A DNA stretch of 64,000 bases from Natronosporangium hydrolyticum (GCF_016925615.1 NZ_CP070499.1:5580001-5644000), one strand, 5' to 3'; numbered from the stretch's first letter, positions 51,388 through 60,400 are shown. A program made the numbers and translations. The notes: generated from the letters alone by a model not told the origin.

Positions 51388-54300
51388 CTACCATCCCGCG
51401 CACTGGCCCGAGCGCGGCCCGTGCCCGGAGTTGGGCACCCCGCCATCGACCGGTGCCGGGTCATTCCCACGGCAGTGCAGCAGCCCGGTAATGGTGTTCC
51501 CGGAGATCACGATCGGCTCGGCACCGGTCTGGTTACCGGCCACCGTCACCGGCCCGGCGATCCGGTTGCCGGCCAGCTCGACCAGTCCGGTGGCGCCCGC
51601 GATCGTCACCGGTCCGCTGACCTCGGTGTCGTCCCACTGCACCACCACGGCATCGGTCACCGACACCGGACCACGCACCACCGCACCGGTCGCGATCAGC
51701 GACCCGCCGTCCCGTACCGTCAGCGGACCGAAGACCTCCGCACCCTCGGTGAGGCAGAGCGTCTCCCCGGATACGGTCAGCGGCCCGGTGTGCCGGCCAT
51801 CGATCGTCCGGTCGCAGTCCGGCCCGCCGTCGTCGGCCGCCACCAGCCTGGCCACCCCCCACCGGGAGGTGTCCTGGTAGGACTGGCCGGTCGGGTCGTG
51901 CCAGTTGTGCACCGAGGTCCGCGACCCGTCGGTGGCGTCGTTGATCTGCAGTTCCAGACCCACGAACGAGCCGGGCTCGGGCTCCATCGTGTTCAGCTCG
52001 ACCGACGCCTCGATCCGGTAGCCACCGTCGACCACGGCGGTCTCGCTGGTCAGGTTGTCCCCGATCACATCGAGCATGCCGTTGATGGTCTGGTGATTCT
52101 CGAAGTTGATCCGGTACTGGCCGTCGTCGGCCTGGTAGGGACCGCTCTTCGTGTTGTTGGGGTCCACGAAGATCTCGATCGAGTCCTGCTCCCAGGAGTT
52201 GGAGTTGCTGGCGTCCAGGTGTGGATCGGCCACCTCCGCGAGCAGGTAGAGCCGGTCGTCGTCCCACAGCAGCCGTACCTCCGCCTGGGCGCCGTCGGCC
52301 GAGCCCTCCACCAGCACCTCGGTAGCCACGCTCGGCGCGGTCTCCCAGACCGGGTCGATCTCACCGTCGATCACCGGCGCGGTGTCGGCGAACGGCACGT
52401 CCACGTGCCGCAACGGCTCGATCAGGCTCAGCGTCCCCCACCGGGAGGTGTCGCTGTCCTGTTCGTGGCTCTGGTCGCTCCACGAGAGCTGCTCGCCGGT
52501 GGCCCCGTCGGTGACCCGGATGTCGAAGCCGACCTCCCGGCCCTGCTCGCCATCGGTAACCAGCGGCAGCGCCGCCTCCAGCTGGTATCCGGTGTCGGTC
52601 GCCAGCACCTCGGCCACCGCGCCGTCCCCGGTTACCGTGCCGTCCCGTTCGACCGTGTAGTGGGCGTCACCTTCCTGGTAGTCGCCGGCCTTGGCGTTGC
52701 TGTCATCGACGTACAGCTCCACCCGGTCACCCGAGTCGGCCACCTCGTCGGTCACCTCCGCCAGCACGTACAGGTGCTCGGTGTCCCACCGGACCTGGAA
52801 TCCAGTCTCGCCGCCGGGCGTCAACGCCGTGTCCGGTAGCAGCTGCCAACCGAGTTCCCGCTCCCCGTCCACCTCGACGGTGTCCCCGGGGACATTCAGC
52901 GACTGCGGGAAGTGGGGCAGCTGGTCCGGATCGACCACACCCCAGTACGCCGGCTTGGACTGCAGCTGGTCGTCGAAGAAGAGCGGCGCCTCGTGTGGCC
53001 GGTCCACCGGCCAGGTCCGCAGCCAGCTCCGGCCGTCGTGCAGGCCCCAGGCGGTGACCTGGGTCAACACATCGTCGTAGGCCCGGAGCACGTCGAACAG
53101 ATCCCGGAAGTAGTACCCCTGCCGGACCAGCCGCTCCGGCGGCGCGGTCGGCAGCGACTCCTCGGCGGTCTGGGAGATGCTGACGTCCAGCTCGGTGACG
53201 GCCTGCTGCACCGGAAGTTCCCGGAAGCGTTCCAGGGTGTCTTCCACCATGGCGACCGGCCGGACCAGGTTCAGGTGCAGCTGGTGCCCCACCCCGTCGA
53301 GCGGAACTCCCGCGTCGAGCAGGTCGGAGACCACCTGGAACATGGCTTCCCGCTTGGCCGGGAACTCGGTGTTGTAGTCGTTGAGGTAGAGCTGCACGTC
53401 CGGGCCGAAGGCATCCCGGGCGAAGTGGAACGCGTGGGCAAGGTAATCCGGTCCGAGGATCCGGTACCACTCACTGCGCCGGAGCCCGTCGTCCTGACTC
53501 TCGTCGATCGCCTCATTGACCACGTCCCAGGCCCACATCCGGTCGCCGTAGCGCTCGGCGACCGCCTCGATGTGGGTCTGCATCCGGTCCAGCAGCAGCT
53601 GCTGGTGCTCCGGGCTGTCGGTCAGCGGGTTGCCATCGGCATCCTCGAAGACCCAGTCCGCGGTCTGGCTGTGCCACACCAGCGTGTGCCCGTATACCCG
53701 CAGGTCATGGTCGTCGGCGAAGGCGACCAGTTCGTCGGCCGCGTCGAAGGTGAAGGTGCCCTCGACCGGCTGGATCTCCTCCGGCTTCATGTGGTTCTCG
53801 GCGGTGATCCCGTCGAAGTGTCGCAGCAGCAGCTCCGCCGAGGGGTCGCTGGTCTCCCGGGCATCGATCGCGGCGCCGAGCGGGAAGTGCTCGGCGAGCT
53901 CCTCATGCAGCGACGAGATGTCTTCGACCTCCGGCGGGGTCACCCCGGTGAGGACGAAGTCGTCGAGATGGAAGTCGACCAGCGCCTCGTTGGACTCGGC
54001 GTAGATGGTGAACGCGTCCGCCTCCCCCGCGGGAGTCCAGACCGCGCTGACGGTGGTCCACTCGTCTGCGGTGACCGTCGCGTTCGGGGTGAGGTTGGTG
54101 AAGCTGGAGTCGCCATCGGCGTCGGTCTGCAGGCTGAGCCGCAGGCTGGCTGGGTCTTCGCCATCGGCGAGCCGCAGCGCGGCGGAGATGCCGTAGCTGG
54201 CCCCCGGGGTCACATACTCGGTGACGTCGAGCGCCGGGCCGTGCCAGGTTTCGTCGCGTTCGCGCACGCCCAGGCTCCACTCGCCGCTGGCGGCGACGCC

Positions 54301-54951
54301 CTGCACGGCCTCGACCTGCTCGGTGTCGCGCGCCACCCAACCCTCGGTGGTGCCGCTCTCGAAGTCGGTGCCGATCAACACCTGGTCGGGCAGTTCGGTG
54401 GTGGTGATCCGGACGTCGTCCAGGTAGAACGAGACGGTCTGGTCCGGGCTCTCCACATAGAGTTCGAGCTCGTCGTTGACCGAGCTGCTGAACTGGTAGC
54501 TGCCGGCGAGGCGCACCCACTCGTCGCCGGTGGCTACGACGTCGGAGTCCACCCGCTCATACTCGGTGTCGCCGCCGGCGGGTCGCCGTTGCACGGTCAG
54601 GTGCAGGTCGGCCGCGTCCGCGTCGGCCAACCGCACGTACGCCTCGACCTGGTAGGTGATGTCGGGCTGCAGGATTTCCCGCAGGTCCCGGCCGGGCCCG
54701 TGCCAGTCGGCGTCGCGGCCGGTGGTGAGCAGGCTCGCTGCTCCGGTGTGTGCTTGGGCGGTGCTGATCTCGACTTCGGCGTCGCCCCGGCCGAACCAGC
54801 CGTCCGTCGCGTCGTCCTCGAAGTCGCTGGCCAGTACCACTACCTCGGGGTCAGGAGTCTCGGCGAGCGCGGAACCGGCCGGCACCCCCGCTAATCCCGT
54901 CCCCAGCAGACCGAGCACGCCGATGGTGGCTACGGTCCCCCTGCGTCTCAT
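51388..54951 (-). CDS. Secreted modular GH10 endo-1,4-beta-xylanase
   Basis: An 1187-residue exported enzyme; the ATG at 54951 has AGGAG 8 bases upstream. The order is: signal peptide 1-30 (ending GSALA); two CBM4/9-like carbohydrate-binding modules (about 36-180 and 185-330, SDFEDDATDGW and TDFESGTTEGW); GH10 catalytic domain (about 350-690) with acid/base Glu in WDVVNEA and nucleophile in VTELDVS; two CBM9-type modules (about 700-1070). An unusual C-terminal region has repeated GPVTVxG-like strands (about 1075-1187) that may form a short beta-helix. It hydrolyses xylan outside the cell. Strongly acidic overall. Confidence 0.92.
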   Translation of the reverse strand: MRRRGTVATIGVLGLLGTGLAGVPAGSALAETPDPEVVVLASDFEDDATDGWFGRGDAEVEISTAQAHTGAASLLTTGRDADWHGPGRDLREILQPDITYQVEAYVRLADADAADLHLTVQRRPAGGDTEYERVDSDVVATGDEWVRLAGSYQFSSSVNDELELYVESPDQTVSFYLDDVRITTTELPDQVLIGTDFESGTTEGWVARDTEQVEAVQGVAASGEWSLGVRERDETWHGPALDVTEYVTPGASYGISAALRLADGEDPASLRLSLQTDADGDSSFTNLTPNATVTADEWTTVSAVWTPAGEADAFTIYAESNEALVDFHLDDFVLTGVTPPEVEDISSLHEELAEHFPLGAAIDARETSDPSAELLLRHFDGITAENHMKPEEIQPVEGTFTFDAADELVAFADDHDLRVYGHTLVWHSQTADWVFEDADGNPLTDSPEHQQLLLDRMQTHIEAVAERYGDRMWAWDVVNEAIDESQDDGLRRSEWYRILGPDYLAHAFHFARDAFGPDVQLYLNDYNTEFPAKREAMFQVVSDLLDAGVPLDGVGHQLHLNLVRPVAMVEDTLERFRELPVQQAVTELDVSISQTAEESLPTAPPERLVRQGYYFRDLFDVLRAYDDVLTQVTAWGLHDGRSWLRTWPVDRPHEAPLFFDDQLQSKPAYWGVVDPDQLPHFPQSLNVPGDTVEVDGERELGWQLLPDTALTPGGETGFQVRWDTEHLYVLAEVTDEVADSGDRVELYVDDSNAKAGDYQEGDAHYTVERDGTVTGDGAVAEVLATDTGYQLEAALPLVTDGEQGREVGFDIRVTDGATGEQLSWSDQSHEQDSDTSRWGTLSLIEPLRHVDVPFADTAPVIDGEIDPVWETAPSVATEVLVEGSADGAQAEVRLLWDDDRLYLLAEVADPHLDASNSNSWEQDSIEIFVDPNNTKSGPYQADDGQYRINFENHQTINGMLDVIGDNLTSETAVVDGGYRIEASVELNTMEPEPGSFVGLELQINDATDGSRTSVHNWHDPTGQSYQDTSRWGVARLVAADDGGPDCDRTIDGRHTGPLTVSGETLCLTEGAEVFGPLTVRDGGSLIATGAVVRGPVSVTDAVVVQWDDTEVSGPVTIAGATGLVELAGNRIAGPVTVAGNQTGAEPIVISGNTITGLLHCRGNDPAPVDGGVPNSGHGPRSGQCAGW

Positions 54952-54993
54952 GGGTTCTCCTCTCGGAGCCGATGGTTGCCGGCCCAATTTCCC

Positions 54994-55012
54994 GGAAGTT
55001 TCGGAAAGTTTC
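54994..55012. promoter_or_regulatory. Candidate xylanase operator
   Basis: GGAAGTTTCGGAAAGTTTC (plus strand) contains the dyad GAAAGTTTC at 55004-55012 and an overlapping half copy. It resembles the GAAACTTTC-centred palindrome reported upstream of Streptomyces xylanase genes. It lies about 50 bp before the xylanase start, where repression would act. Confidence 0.55.
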
Positions 55013-55176
55013 GGCAATGTTGTCCGGAAGATATCTGGCGCGGTGTGACGAGGTCAACAGTTGACGCCCACCGATCCGTACGGAGGGGGTAGTACGCCCC
55101 AATCGCACCGAGAATTTCTCCGGCCCACCGCTGCCGCTGGCGGAGCCCGCGGCTGACTGCCCTACGCTGGGGAGCC

Positions 55177-56265
55177 ATGACTTCGACGATCTCGTTCGCC
55201 CGTGGTGCCCCGTCGACCGACATCGTTGACGTAGCCGGACTCTCCGAGGCGGCTACCGAGGCGTTCGCCGCCGACCCGGCCGGCATGGTCGGCTACGGCA
55301 CGTCGCTGGGCTACCTGCCGTTGCGGCAGTGGCTCGCCCAACGACACGGAGTCGCCGTCGACCAGGTGCTGATCACCAACGGGTCGATGCAGGCCGACGC
55401 GTTCCTCTTCGACCAGGTGGTGGGCGAGGGGACCGACGTGGTGGTGGAGCGCCCGACCTACGACCGCACCCTGCTCCGGCTGACCGGGTCCGGGGCCCGG
55501 GTCCACCAGGTCACCCTGCAGGCGGACGGGATCGACGTCGCCGAGCTGAAGTCGCTGCTCGCCAGCGGGGTCCGGCCACGCCTCGCCCATATTATTCCGA
55601 ACTACCACAATCCTGGCGGAGTGACGCTCTCGCTGGCCAAGCGCCACGAACTGCTGGCGCTCGCGGCCGAGTACGGGTTCACCATCTTCGAGGACGACCC
55701 GTACGTCGAGATCCGGTTCCGGGGCGAGCCGTTGCCCTCGATGCTCTCGCTCGACCAGCACGGATCGGTGGTGCACGCCTCCAGCTTCACCAAGACCGTC
55801 TGCCCCGGCGTCCGGGTCGGCTACCTGGTGGCGCCGGCCGAGACGATCGCCGCGATCGCCGCGGCGGCGACCCAGACCTACATCTCGCCCGGCATGGTGG
55901 CGCAGGCGATCGTCTATCACTTCTGTGTCTCCGGCCGGTGGGAACGGTCGATCGAGACCGTCCGGACGGCGCTGGCGCGCCGGTCGGCCCTGCTCGCCGA
56001 TGAGCTGCGCAAGCAGCTACCGGAGGCCAAGTTCCAGGAGCCGGACGGGGGCTACTTCCTGTGGATCGACCTACCGGGCGACGTGCCGGCCGATCGGCTG
56101 GTAGCGGCCTGCGCCGACCGCGGCGTGGCGGTGGTGAAGGGCAGCGACTTCCTGCTCTCCGGTGGGGACACCTCGCTACGCCTCGCCTACTCGGCGGTTA
56201 CTGAGGATCAAATCCCGGAGGGCGTCGAGCGACTCGCGGCAGCCGTCCACGAAGTACGGCGCTGA
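55177..56265 (+). CDS. PLP-dependent aminotransferase (fold type I, MocR/LysN-like)
   Basis: A 362-residue aminotransferase of the aminoadipate/aromatic class. Features are GYGTSLGYLPLRQWLAQRHG, ITNGSMQADAF, PNYHNPGGVTLS, EDDPYVEIRF, and the PLP lysine in SSFTKTVCPGVRVGY. There is no N-terminal GntR domain, so it is an enzyme rather than a MocR regulator. Substrate unknown. ATG start. It ends before a hairpin and a tandem-repeat array. Confidence 0.88.
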   Translation: MTSTISFARGAPSTDIVDVAGLSEAATEAFAADPAGMVGYGTSLGYLPLRQWLAQRHGVAVDQVLITNGSMQADAFLFDQVVGEGTDVVVERPTYDRTLLRLTGSGARVHQVTLQADGIDVAELKSLLASGVRPRLAHIIPNYHNPGGVTLSLAKRHELLALAAEYGFTIFEDDPYVEIRFRGEPLPSMLSLDQHGSVVHASSFTKTVCPGVRVGYLVAPAETIAAIAAAATQTYISPGMVAQAIVYHFCVSGRWERSIETVRTALARRSALLADELRKQLPEAKFQEPDGGYFLWIDLPGDVPADRLVAACADRGVAVVKGSDFLLSGGDTSLRLAYSAVTEDQIPEGVERLAAAVHEVRR

Positions 56266-56393
56266 GCACTGACTCTTACCGAGAGTTATCTACTTTCTAC
56301 AGAAAGTTGTGACGATTACTCGCGGTCAGGGGTTCCCAACTGGGCGCGGGATGGAACAGAATACCCACAGACATGACACCCGCCCCCCAAAAA

Positions 56394-56453
56394 GGCGCCG
56401 GGTGGGCCGTTCGCACCCCACCCCCCCCCGCAGCGGTCGGTCCACCCGGCGCC
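56394..56453. terminator. Hairpin after the aminotransferase gene
   Basis: GGCGCCGGGTGGGCC (56394-56408) pairs with 56439-56453 at 14 of 15 positions. A second near-palindrome, AGCGGGGGGGACC/GGTCCCCCCGCT, lies at 56469-56493. Both lie between convergent genes. Confidence 0.6.
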
Positions 56454-56490
56454 CCACATCTTGGGCCTAGCGGGGGGGACCGGTCCCCCC

Positions 56491-56602
56491 GCTACATCTC
56501 TCCACAGCGGCCCGCGCCGCCACATCTCTCCACAGCGGCCCGCGCCGCTACATCTCTCCACAGCGGCCCGCGCCGCTACATCTCTCCACAGCGGCCCGCG
56601 CC
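56491..56602. repeat. 28-bp tandem repeat, four copies
   Basis: Units begin GCTACATCTCTCCACAGC at 56491, 56519, 56547 and 56575 with an exact 28-bp period and one T/C difference in the second. The copies are directly adjacent with no spacers, so this is not a CRISPR array. The array occupies the gap between the aminotransferase and DUF5324-like genes. The remainder of the 56266-56612 gap holds only the hairpins described. Confidence 0.9.
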
Positions 56603-56612
56603 GCTGGCGCAA

Positions 56613-57047
56613 TCACGTCGCCGGCAGCTCCTCCGCCGGCGTCGCGTCGTACTCCTCCCACTCCTGCTCCCGGCTGCGGCGCACCGCCGCCGCTACCACC
56701 ACCCCGACCGCCACCCCGCCGGCCAGCAACCCGACCAGCGCCGGCCACCGGCGGCGACCCTGGTCGGGTTGGCCACCGCCGAGCTTGCGCTTCGCGTCCC
56801 GCTTCCGGCTCCGCTTCGAATCGCCCACGGCCGCCTCGCTGAGGGGCGCGAGCGCGGCCCGGGTCGAATCCCACCCGTCGGAGGCCACGGTGCGGACCCG
56901 CTGCGCGGCCGGCGCCATCCGGGGGCCGACGGTGGCGCGTACCCCGCCCGCGGCGTGGCCGGCAGCCCGCAGCGCGTGATCCAGCGACTCGCCGAGCTCG
57001 ACCCGAGCGAGTTCGGCATGCCTAGTTTCCTGCTTACGTCGCAACAC
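56613..57047 (-). CDS. DUF5324-like single-pass membrane protein
   Basis: A 144-residue protein; GTG start at 57047 with a perfect AGGAGG and 8-base spacing. The cytoplasmic half (about 1-90) is amphipathic helical (ARVELGESLDHALRAAGHAAGG), then a basic segment and a transmembrane helix (about 103-124), ending acidic. It matches the small protein commonly found beside ppiA and rhomboid in actinomycetes. Function unknown. Confidence 0.75.
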   Translation of the reverse strand: MLRRKQETRHAELARVELGESLDHALRAAGHAAGGVRATVGPRMAPAAQRVRTVASDGWDSTRAALAPLSEAAVGDSKRSRKRDAKRKLGGGQPDQGRRRWPALVGLLAGGVAVGVVVAAAVRRSREQEWEEYDATPAEELPAT

Positions 57048-57192
57048 TGTATGTACCTCCTGGCTGTGCTTCCGCCTCCCCGCGGCGGGCTGATTCCCCG
57101 GCCATCCTCTCTTGTCCCACGCCGCCGCACCGGCGAAACACGTCACATGGGAGGACTTGCCGGTACCTGACCTTCACACTTGAGGTGGTTCC

Positions 57193-57428
57193 GTGGCGAC
57201 CTCTGCCACCCTGCACACCAGCGCAGGCGAAGCGCGATCCGGCTCAACCTGTTCCCGAACCACGCGCCGGAGACCGTCAAGAACTTCACCGCACTCGCCA
57301 CCGGCGGTCGGACTACGTGGACCCCGGACCGGCCAGCCCGGGTAGTGGACGCGATCGCGACCACTGCGACCGACCGCAACGACCGGCCGCGTACCGACGT
57401 GGTCATCGAACGGGTCGAGGTCGGCTGA
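57193..57428 (+). pseudogene. ppiA: Wrecked peptidyl-prolyl cis-trans isomerase gene
   Basis: Starting at GTG 57193 the sequence reads VATSATLHTSAG, as in cyclophilin-type PpiA, then a frameshift near 57230. The shifted frame continues AIRLNLFPNHAPETVKNFTA. After ALATGGRTTWTP the reading jumps to RVVDAIATTATDRNDRPRT and the normal C terminus VVIERVEV. The whole catalytic core (the FHR, GGD and QFF motifs) is absent. Frameshift plus an internal deletion of about 90-100 codons makes this a pseudogene. Confidence 0.82.
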
Positions 57429-57490
57429 TACCCGACCGGCCATTGCCCGCGGGAGCGGCCAGCGACGGCTGGACACGTTAGGGTAGCGGC

Positions 57491-58411
57491 GTGAGCCAGC
57501 CGACCATCCCGGTCTGTTACCGGCACCCGTCGCGCGAGACCTACCTGCGGTGCAGCCGCTGCGACCGCCCGATCTGCCCGTCGTGCATGAACGACGCGGC
57601 GGTCGGTCACCACTGCCCGGACTGCGTCGCCGAGGGGCGGCGCAGCCAACGCTCCGCTCGCACCGCCTTCGGCGGCACCCAGGCCGGCAGGCACGGGCAC
57701 GTCACCATCGCGCTGATCGCGCTCAACGTCGCGGTCGCCGCGATGGTGCTGGTGATCGGAGGCACCCAGTCCGCTGCCGCGGGCGGCTGGGGCGGCCTAC
57801 TCGGTGGGCTGACCCCTGCCCACCTATGGGGTGGTCTACAGCCCGGCCCACAGATCTGGACCGAGATCGTCGGGGACCGGCTGCTGCGGGGCACCGGTGG
57901 GGTCGCCGAGGGCGAGTATTACCGCCTGCTCACCTCGATGTTCCTGCACTACGGCGTGTTCCACCTGGCGCTCAACATGTTCGCACTGTGGGTGGTCGGC
58001 GGGGTGCTGGAACCCCTACTCGGGCGGCTCCGGTTCCTGGCCCTCTACCTGGTCTCCGGGATCGGCGGCGGGGTGGCGACCTACCTGTTCGCGAGCATGG
58101 GCACCGTCGCGGCGGGCGCGTCCGGCGCGGTGTTCGGGCTGTTCGCGGCCTTCTTCATCATCATGCGCCGGCTCGGCCGGGACACGTCGATGATCACCAT
58201 GATCCTGGTGGTCAACTTGATCCTCACCTTCGTGATCCCGCAGATCTCGATCTGGGGCCACCTGGGCGGGTTGGTAACCGGCGGGTTGGTGGCGCTGGGG
58301 CTCGCCTACGCACCCCGACAACACCGCAACCCGATCCAGCTCGCCACCATCGTCGGGATCGTGGTCGTGCTCACCGCGCTGACCATCACCCGCACCCTGC
58401 TGCTGACCTAA
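57491..58411 (+). CDS. Rhomboid intramembrane serine protease with N-terminal zinc finger
   Basis: A 306-residue protein. A B-box-like zinc finger occupies residues 9-45 (CYRHPSRETYLRCSRC, then CPSCMND, HHCPDC). Six helices follow, with the catalytic Ser211 in GASGAVFG and His257 in WGHLGGLVTGG. The N-loop HYGVFHLALNMFALW is typical. It cleaves membrane proteins; substrate unknown. The neighbourhood ppiA-rhomboid-PH protein is conserved in actinomycetes. Confidence 0.92.
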   Translation: MSQPTIPVCYRHPSRETYLRCSRCDRPICPSCMNDAAVGHHCPDCVAEGRRSQRSARTAFGGTQAGRHGHVTIALIALNVAVAAMVLVIGGTQSAAAGGWGGLLGGLTPAHLWGGLQPGPQIWTEIVGDRLLRGTGGVAEGEYYRLLTSMFLHYGVFHLALNMFALWVVGGVLEPLLGRLRFLALYLVSGIGGGVATYLFASMGTVAAGASGAVFGLFAAFFIIMRRLGRDTSMITMILVVNLILTFVIPQISIWGHLGGLVTGGLVALGLAYAPRQHRNPIQLATIVGIVVVLTALTITRTLLLT

Positions 58412-58499
58412 GCCGACACGGGCCGATGATCCGTCCGGGCCGATCCGCCTCGGGGTGGACGGCTCGCCCGGCGGCACCCGGTGGTCGCGAAGCAAGGTT

Positions 58500-58634
58500 G
58501 TGCATTCGTTGTCGCACCAACAGCAACAGATGTTCATGCTCGCCCGGCTAGCGGTCCCGGCCATCATCATGGTGATGAGCTGGCTGCCCACACAGCCGCC
58601 CCGTCACTATGATCTTGGCAGTACGCCGGACTGA
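58500..58634 (+). CDS. Possible 44-residue membrane peptide
   Basis: GTG at 58500 opens a frame encoding HSLSHQQQQMF, then a hydrophobic stretch (MLARLAVPAIIMVMSWLP) and a polar tail ending HYDLGSTPD. AAGG precedes the start closely. It ends 1 bp before the stop of the convergent PH-domain gene. Composition is protein-like, but evidence for expression is absent. Confidence 0.3.
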   Translation: MHSLSHQQQQMFMLARLAVPAIIMVMSWLPTQPPRHYDLGSTPD

Positions 58635-58635
58635 G

Positions 58636-59058
58636 CTAGGGGCGGGCTTCGGCTCGGATCGAGGTGAGCTCAGCGACCACCTCGTCCAGGTCGGCGTCGA
58701 GGTCGTACCGGCTGAACAGGTAGAGCTGCTCGCCAGTGTCCACCTCCAGCATCCGGGAGTGACGCCGGGCATCGACCCGGATCCGTTCGACCTCGGACCA
58801 CGTCACCCGGTGCTGGCGGGCGAAGCCGGAGAGCATGGTGAGACCGTCCGGGTCGGCGGTGAGCCGTACCGGTGCGATCAGGTCGCGGGCGGCCCAACCG
58901 ATCAGCCCGACCACTGCGGCGATGGCGAGGGCGTACTGCCACCATTGGCCGCTGGCGAGCACGCCGGGCGCCGCCACCGCCGCTAGCAGCGCCGCGACCA
59001 CCAGCTTTCCGATCGGCACCTTGCGCGGCACCCGCCAGTCGCGCTGCAACGTCGTCAC
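58636..59058 (-). CDS. PH-domain membrane protein (Rv0010c-like)
   Basis: A 140-residue protein with two N-terminal helices (about 16-60) and a bacterial PH domain (LTADPDGLTMLSGFARQHRV, TWSEVERIRVD, LEVDTGEQLYLFSRYDLD). Homologues lie between ppiA and crgA in mycobacteria. Function unknown. GTG start. Confidence 0.85.
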   Translation of the reverse strand: MTTLQRDWRVPRKVPIGKLVVAALLAAVAAPGVLASGQWWQYALAIAAVVGLIGWAARDLIAPVRLTADPDGLTMLSGFARQHRVTWSEVERIRVDARRHSRMLEVDTGEQLYLFSRYDLDADLDEVVAELTSIRAEARP

Positions 59059-59181
59059 CCCGTCACCCTAGGCCAGAGCGGGTACCGGCGGAAAGCGGCT
59101 AGCATGGGAGGAACCAGAGGTTACCGATGAGTAGTGTCGGTAGTGCGGGCGGTCGGCGAGCGGAACAGGAGTGACAGGTTG

Positions 59182-60342
59182 ATGCGAGATGCGGTGATCG
59201 TCGCAGCGGTGCGCACGCCGGTCGGGCGCCGTAAGGGCGGGCTGGCGCAGCGGCACCCGGTGGACCTCTCCGGGGAGCTGCTCGGCGCGCTCGCCGCGCG
59301 TGGCGGGTTCGATCCGGTCGCTGTCGACGACGTGATCTGGGGCTGCGTCGGGCAGGTCGGCGAACAGTCGAACAATGTCGGCCGCAGCGCCGTGCTCGCC
59401 GCGGGCTGGCCGGAGTCGGTCGCCGGCACGACCGTCGACCGCCAGTGCGGCTCCAGCCAGCAGGCGGTCCACTTCGCCGCCGCCGCGGTGATCTCCGGCC
59501 AGGCCGATCTAGTGGTGGCGGGCGGAGTCGAGTCCATGACCCGGGTGCCGATGGGCGCCAACGTGGCCGACCAGCAGCCCTTTGGAGCCGACATCCGGGC
59601 CCGCTACCGGGGCGCCGACGGGTTCGACAGCGACGCGGTGGTGCCCTTTAATCAGGGGGTCGGTGCGGAGATGATCGCCGCCCGGTGGCGGCTGCCGCGC
59701 ACCCAACTGGACGAGTTCGCGCTCGGCAGCCACCAGCGGGCCGCGGCGGCGCAGGATCAGGGTGAGTTCGCCGCCGAGATCGCCCCGGTCGCCGGGGTCA
59801 CCGACGATGAGGGCATCCGCCGGGACTCTTCGCTGGCGAAGCTCGGTGAGCTGGCAACCCCGTTCGACCCGAAAGGGGTGGTGACCGCCGGCTCGGCCTC
59901 CCAGATCTCCGACGGCGCCGCGGCGCTCGCGATCACTACCAGCGACTGGGCGCTGGCGCACGGGCTGCGGCCGCTGGCCCGGATCCACACCGCGGTGGTC
60001 GCCGCCGACGACCCGGTGATCATGCTGACCGCGGTGCTGCCGGCGACCGCGAAGGCCCTGCAACGGTCCGGCCTGCGCCTCTCCGACATCGACGTCTACG
60101 AGGTGAACGAGGCGTTCGCGCCGGTGCCGCTGGCGTGGCTGGCCGAGACCGGCGGCGACCCCGCCCGCCTCAACCCGCGCGGTGGCGCGATCGCGCTCGG
60201 CCATCCGCTGGGAGCCTCCGGCGCCCGGCTGATGACCACCCTGCTGCACTACCTACGGGATCACGAGCTGCGGTACGGGCTGCAGACGATGTGCGAGGGC
60301 GGCGGCATGGCCAACGCCACGATCCTCGAACGACTCGACTGA
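59182..60342 (+). CDS. Thiolase / acetyl-CoA acetyltransferase
   Basis: A 386-residue thiolase with the acylated Cys in DRQCGSSQQAV, NEAFAPVPLAWL, the active His in GGAIALGHPLGASG and the final Cys in MCEGGGMANA. It cleaves 3-ketoacyl-CoA in beta-oxidation or condenses acetyl-CoA. ATG at 59182 with AGGAG upstream; a GTG further upstream at 59134 is less likely. Contextually it complements the acyl-CoA dehydrogenase and EtfD-like genes of the window. Confidence 0.93.
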   Translation: MRDAVIVAAVRTPVGRRKGGLAQRHPVDLSGELLGALAARGGFDPVAVDDVIWGCVGQVGEQSNNVGRSAVLAAGWPESVAGTTVDRQCGSSQQAVHFAAAAVISGQADLVVAGGVESMTRVPMGANVADQQPFGADIRARYRGADGFDSDAVVPFNQGVGAEMIAARWRLPRTQLDEFALGSHQRAAAAQDQGEFAAEIAPVAGVTDDEGIRRDSSLAKLGELATPFDPKGVVTAGSASQISDGAAALAITTSDWALAHGLRPLARIHTAVVAADDPVIMLTAVLPATAKALQRSGLRLSDIDVYEVNEAFAPVPLAWLAETGGDPARLNPRGGAIALGHPLGASGARLMTTLLHYLRDHELRYGLQTMCEGGGMANATILERLD

Positions 60343-60400
60343 TCACAGTATGTGACGCGATCGTGACGTCACGGCCGGCGTGGCGGTTCGTTAGAAGGGT

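Noticed and set aside
52912-54894. 660-residue plus-strand open frame
   Set aside because: Antisense of the xylanase gene, with composition typical of a shadow.
56491-56602. CRISPR array
   Set aside because: The 28-bp units are directly adjacent with no spacers, and there are no cas genes.
56373-57170. 265-residue plus-strand frame across the 28-mers
   Set aside because: Reads through tandem repeats and antisense to the DUF5324-like gene.
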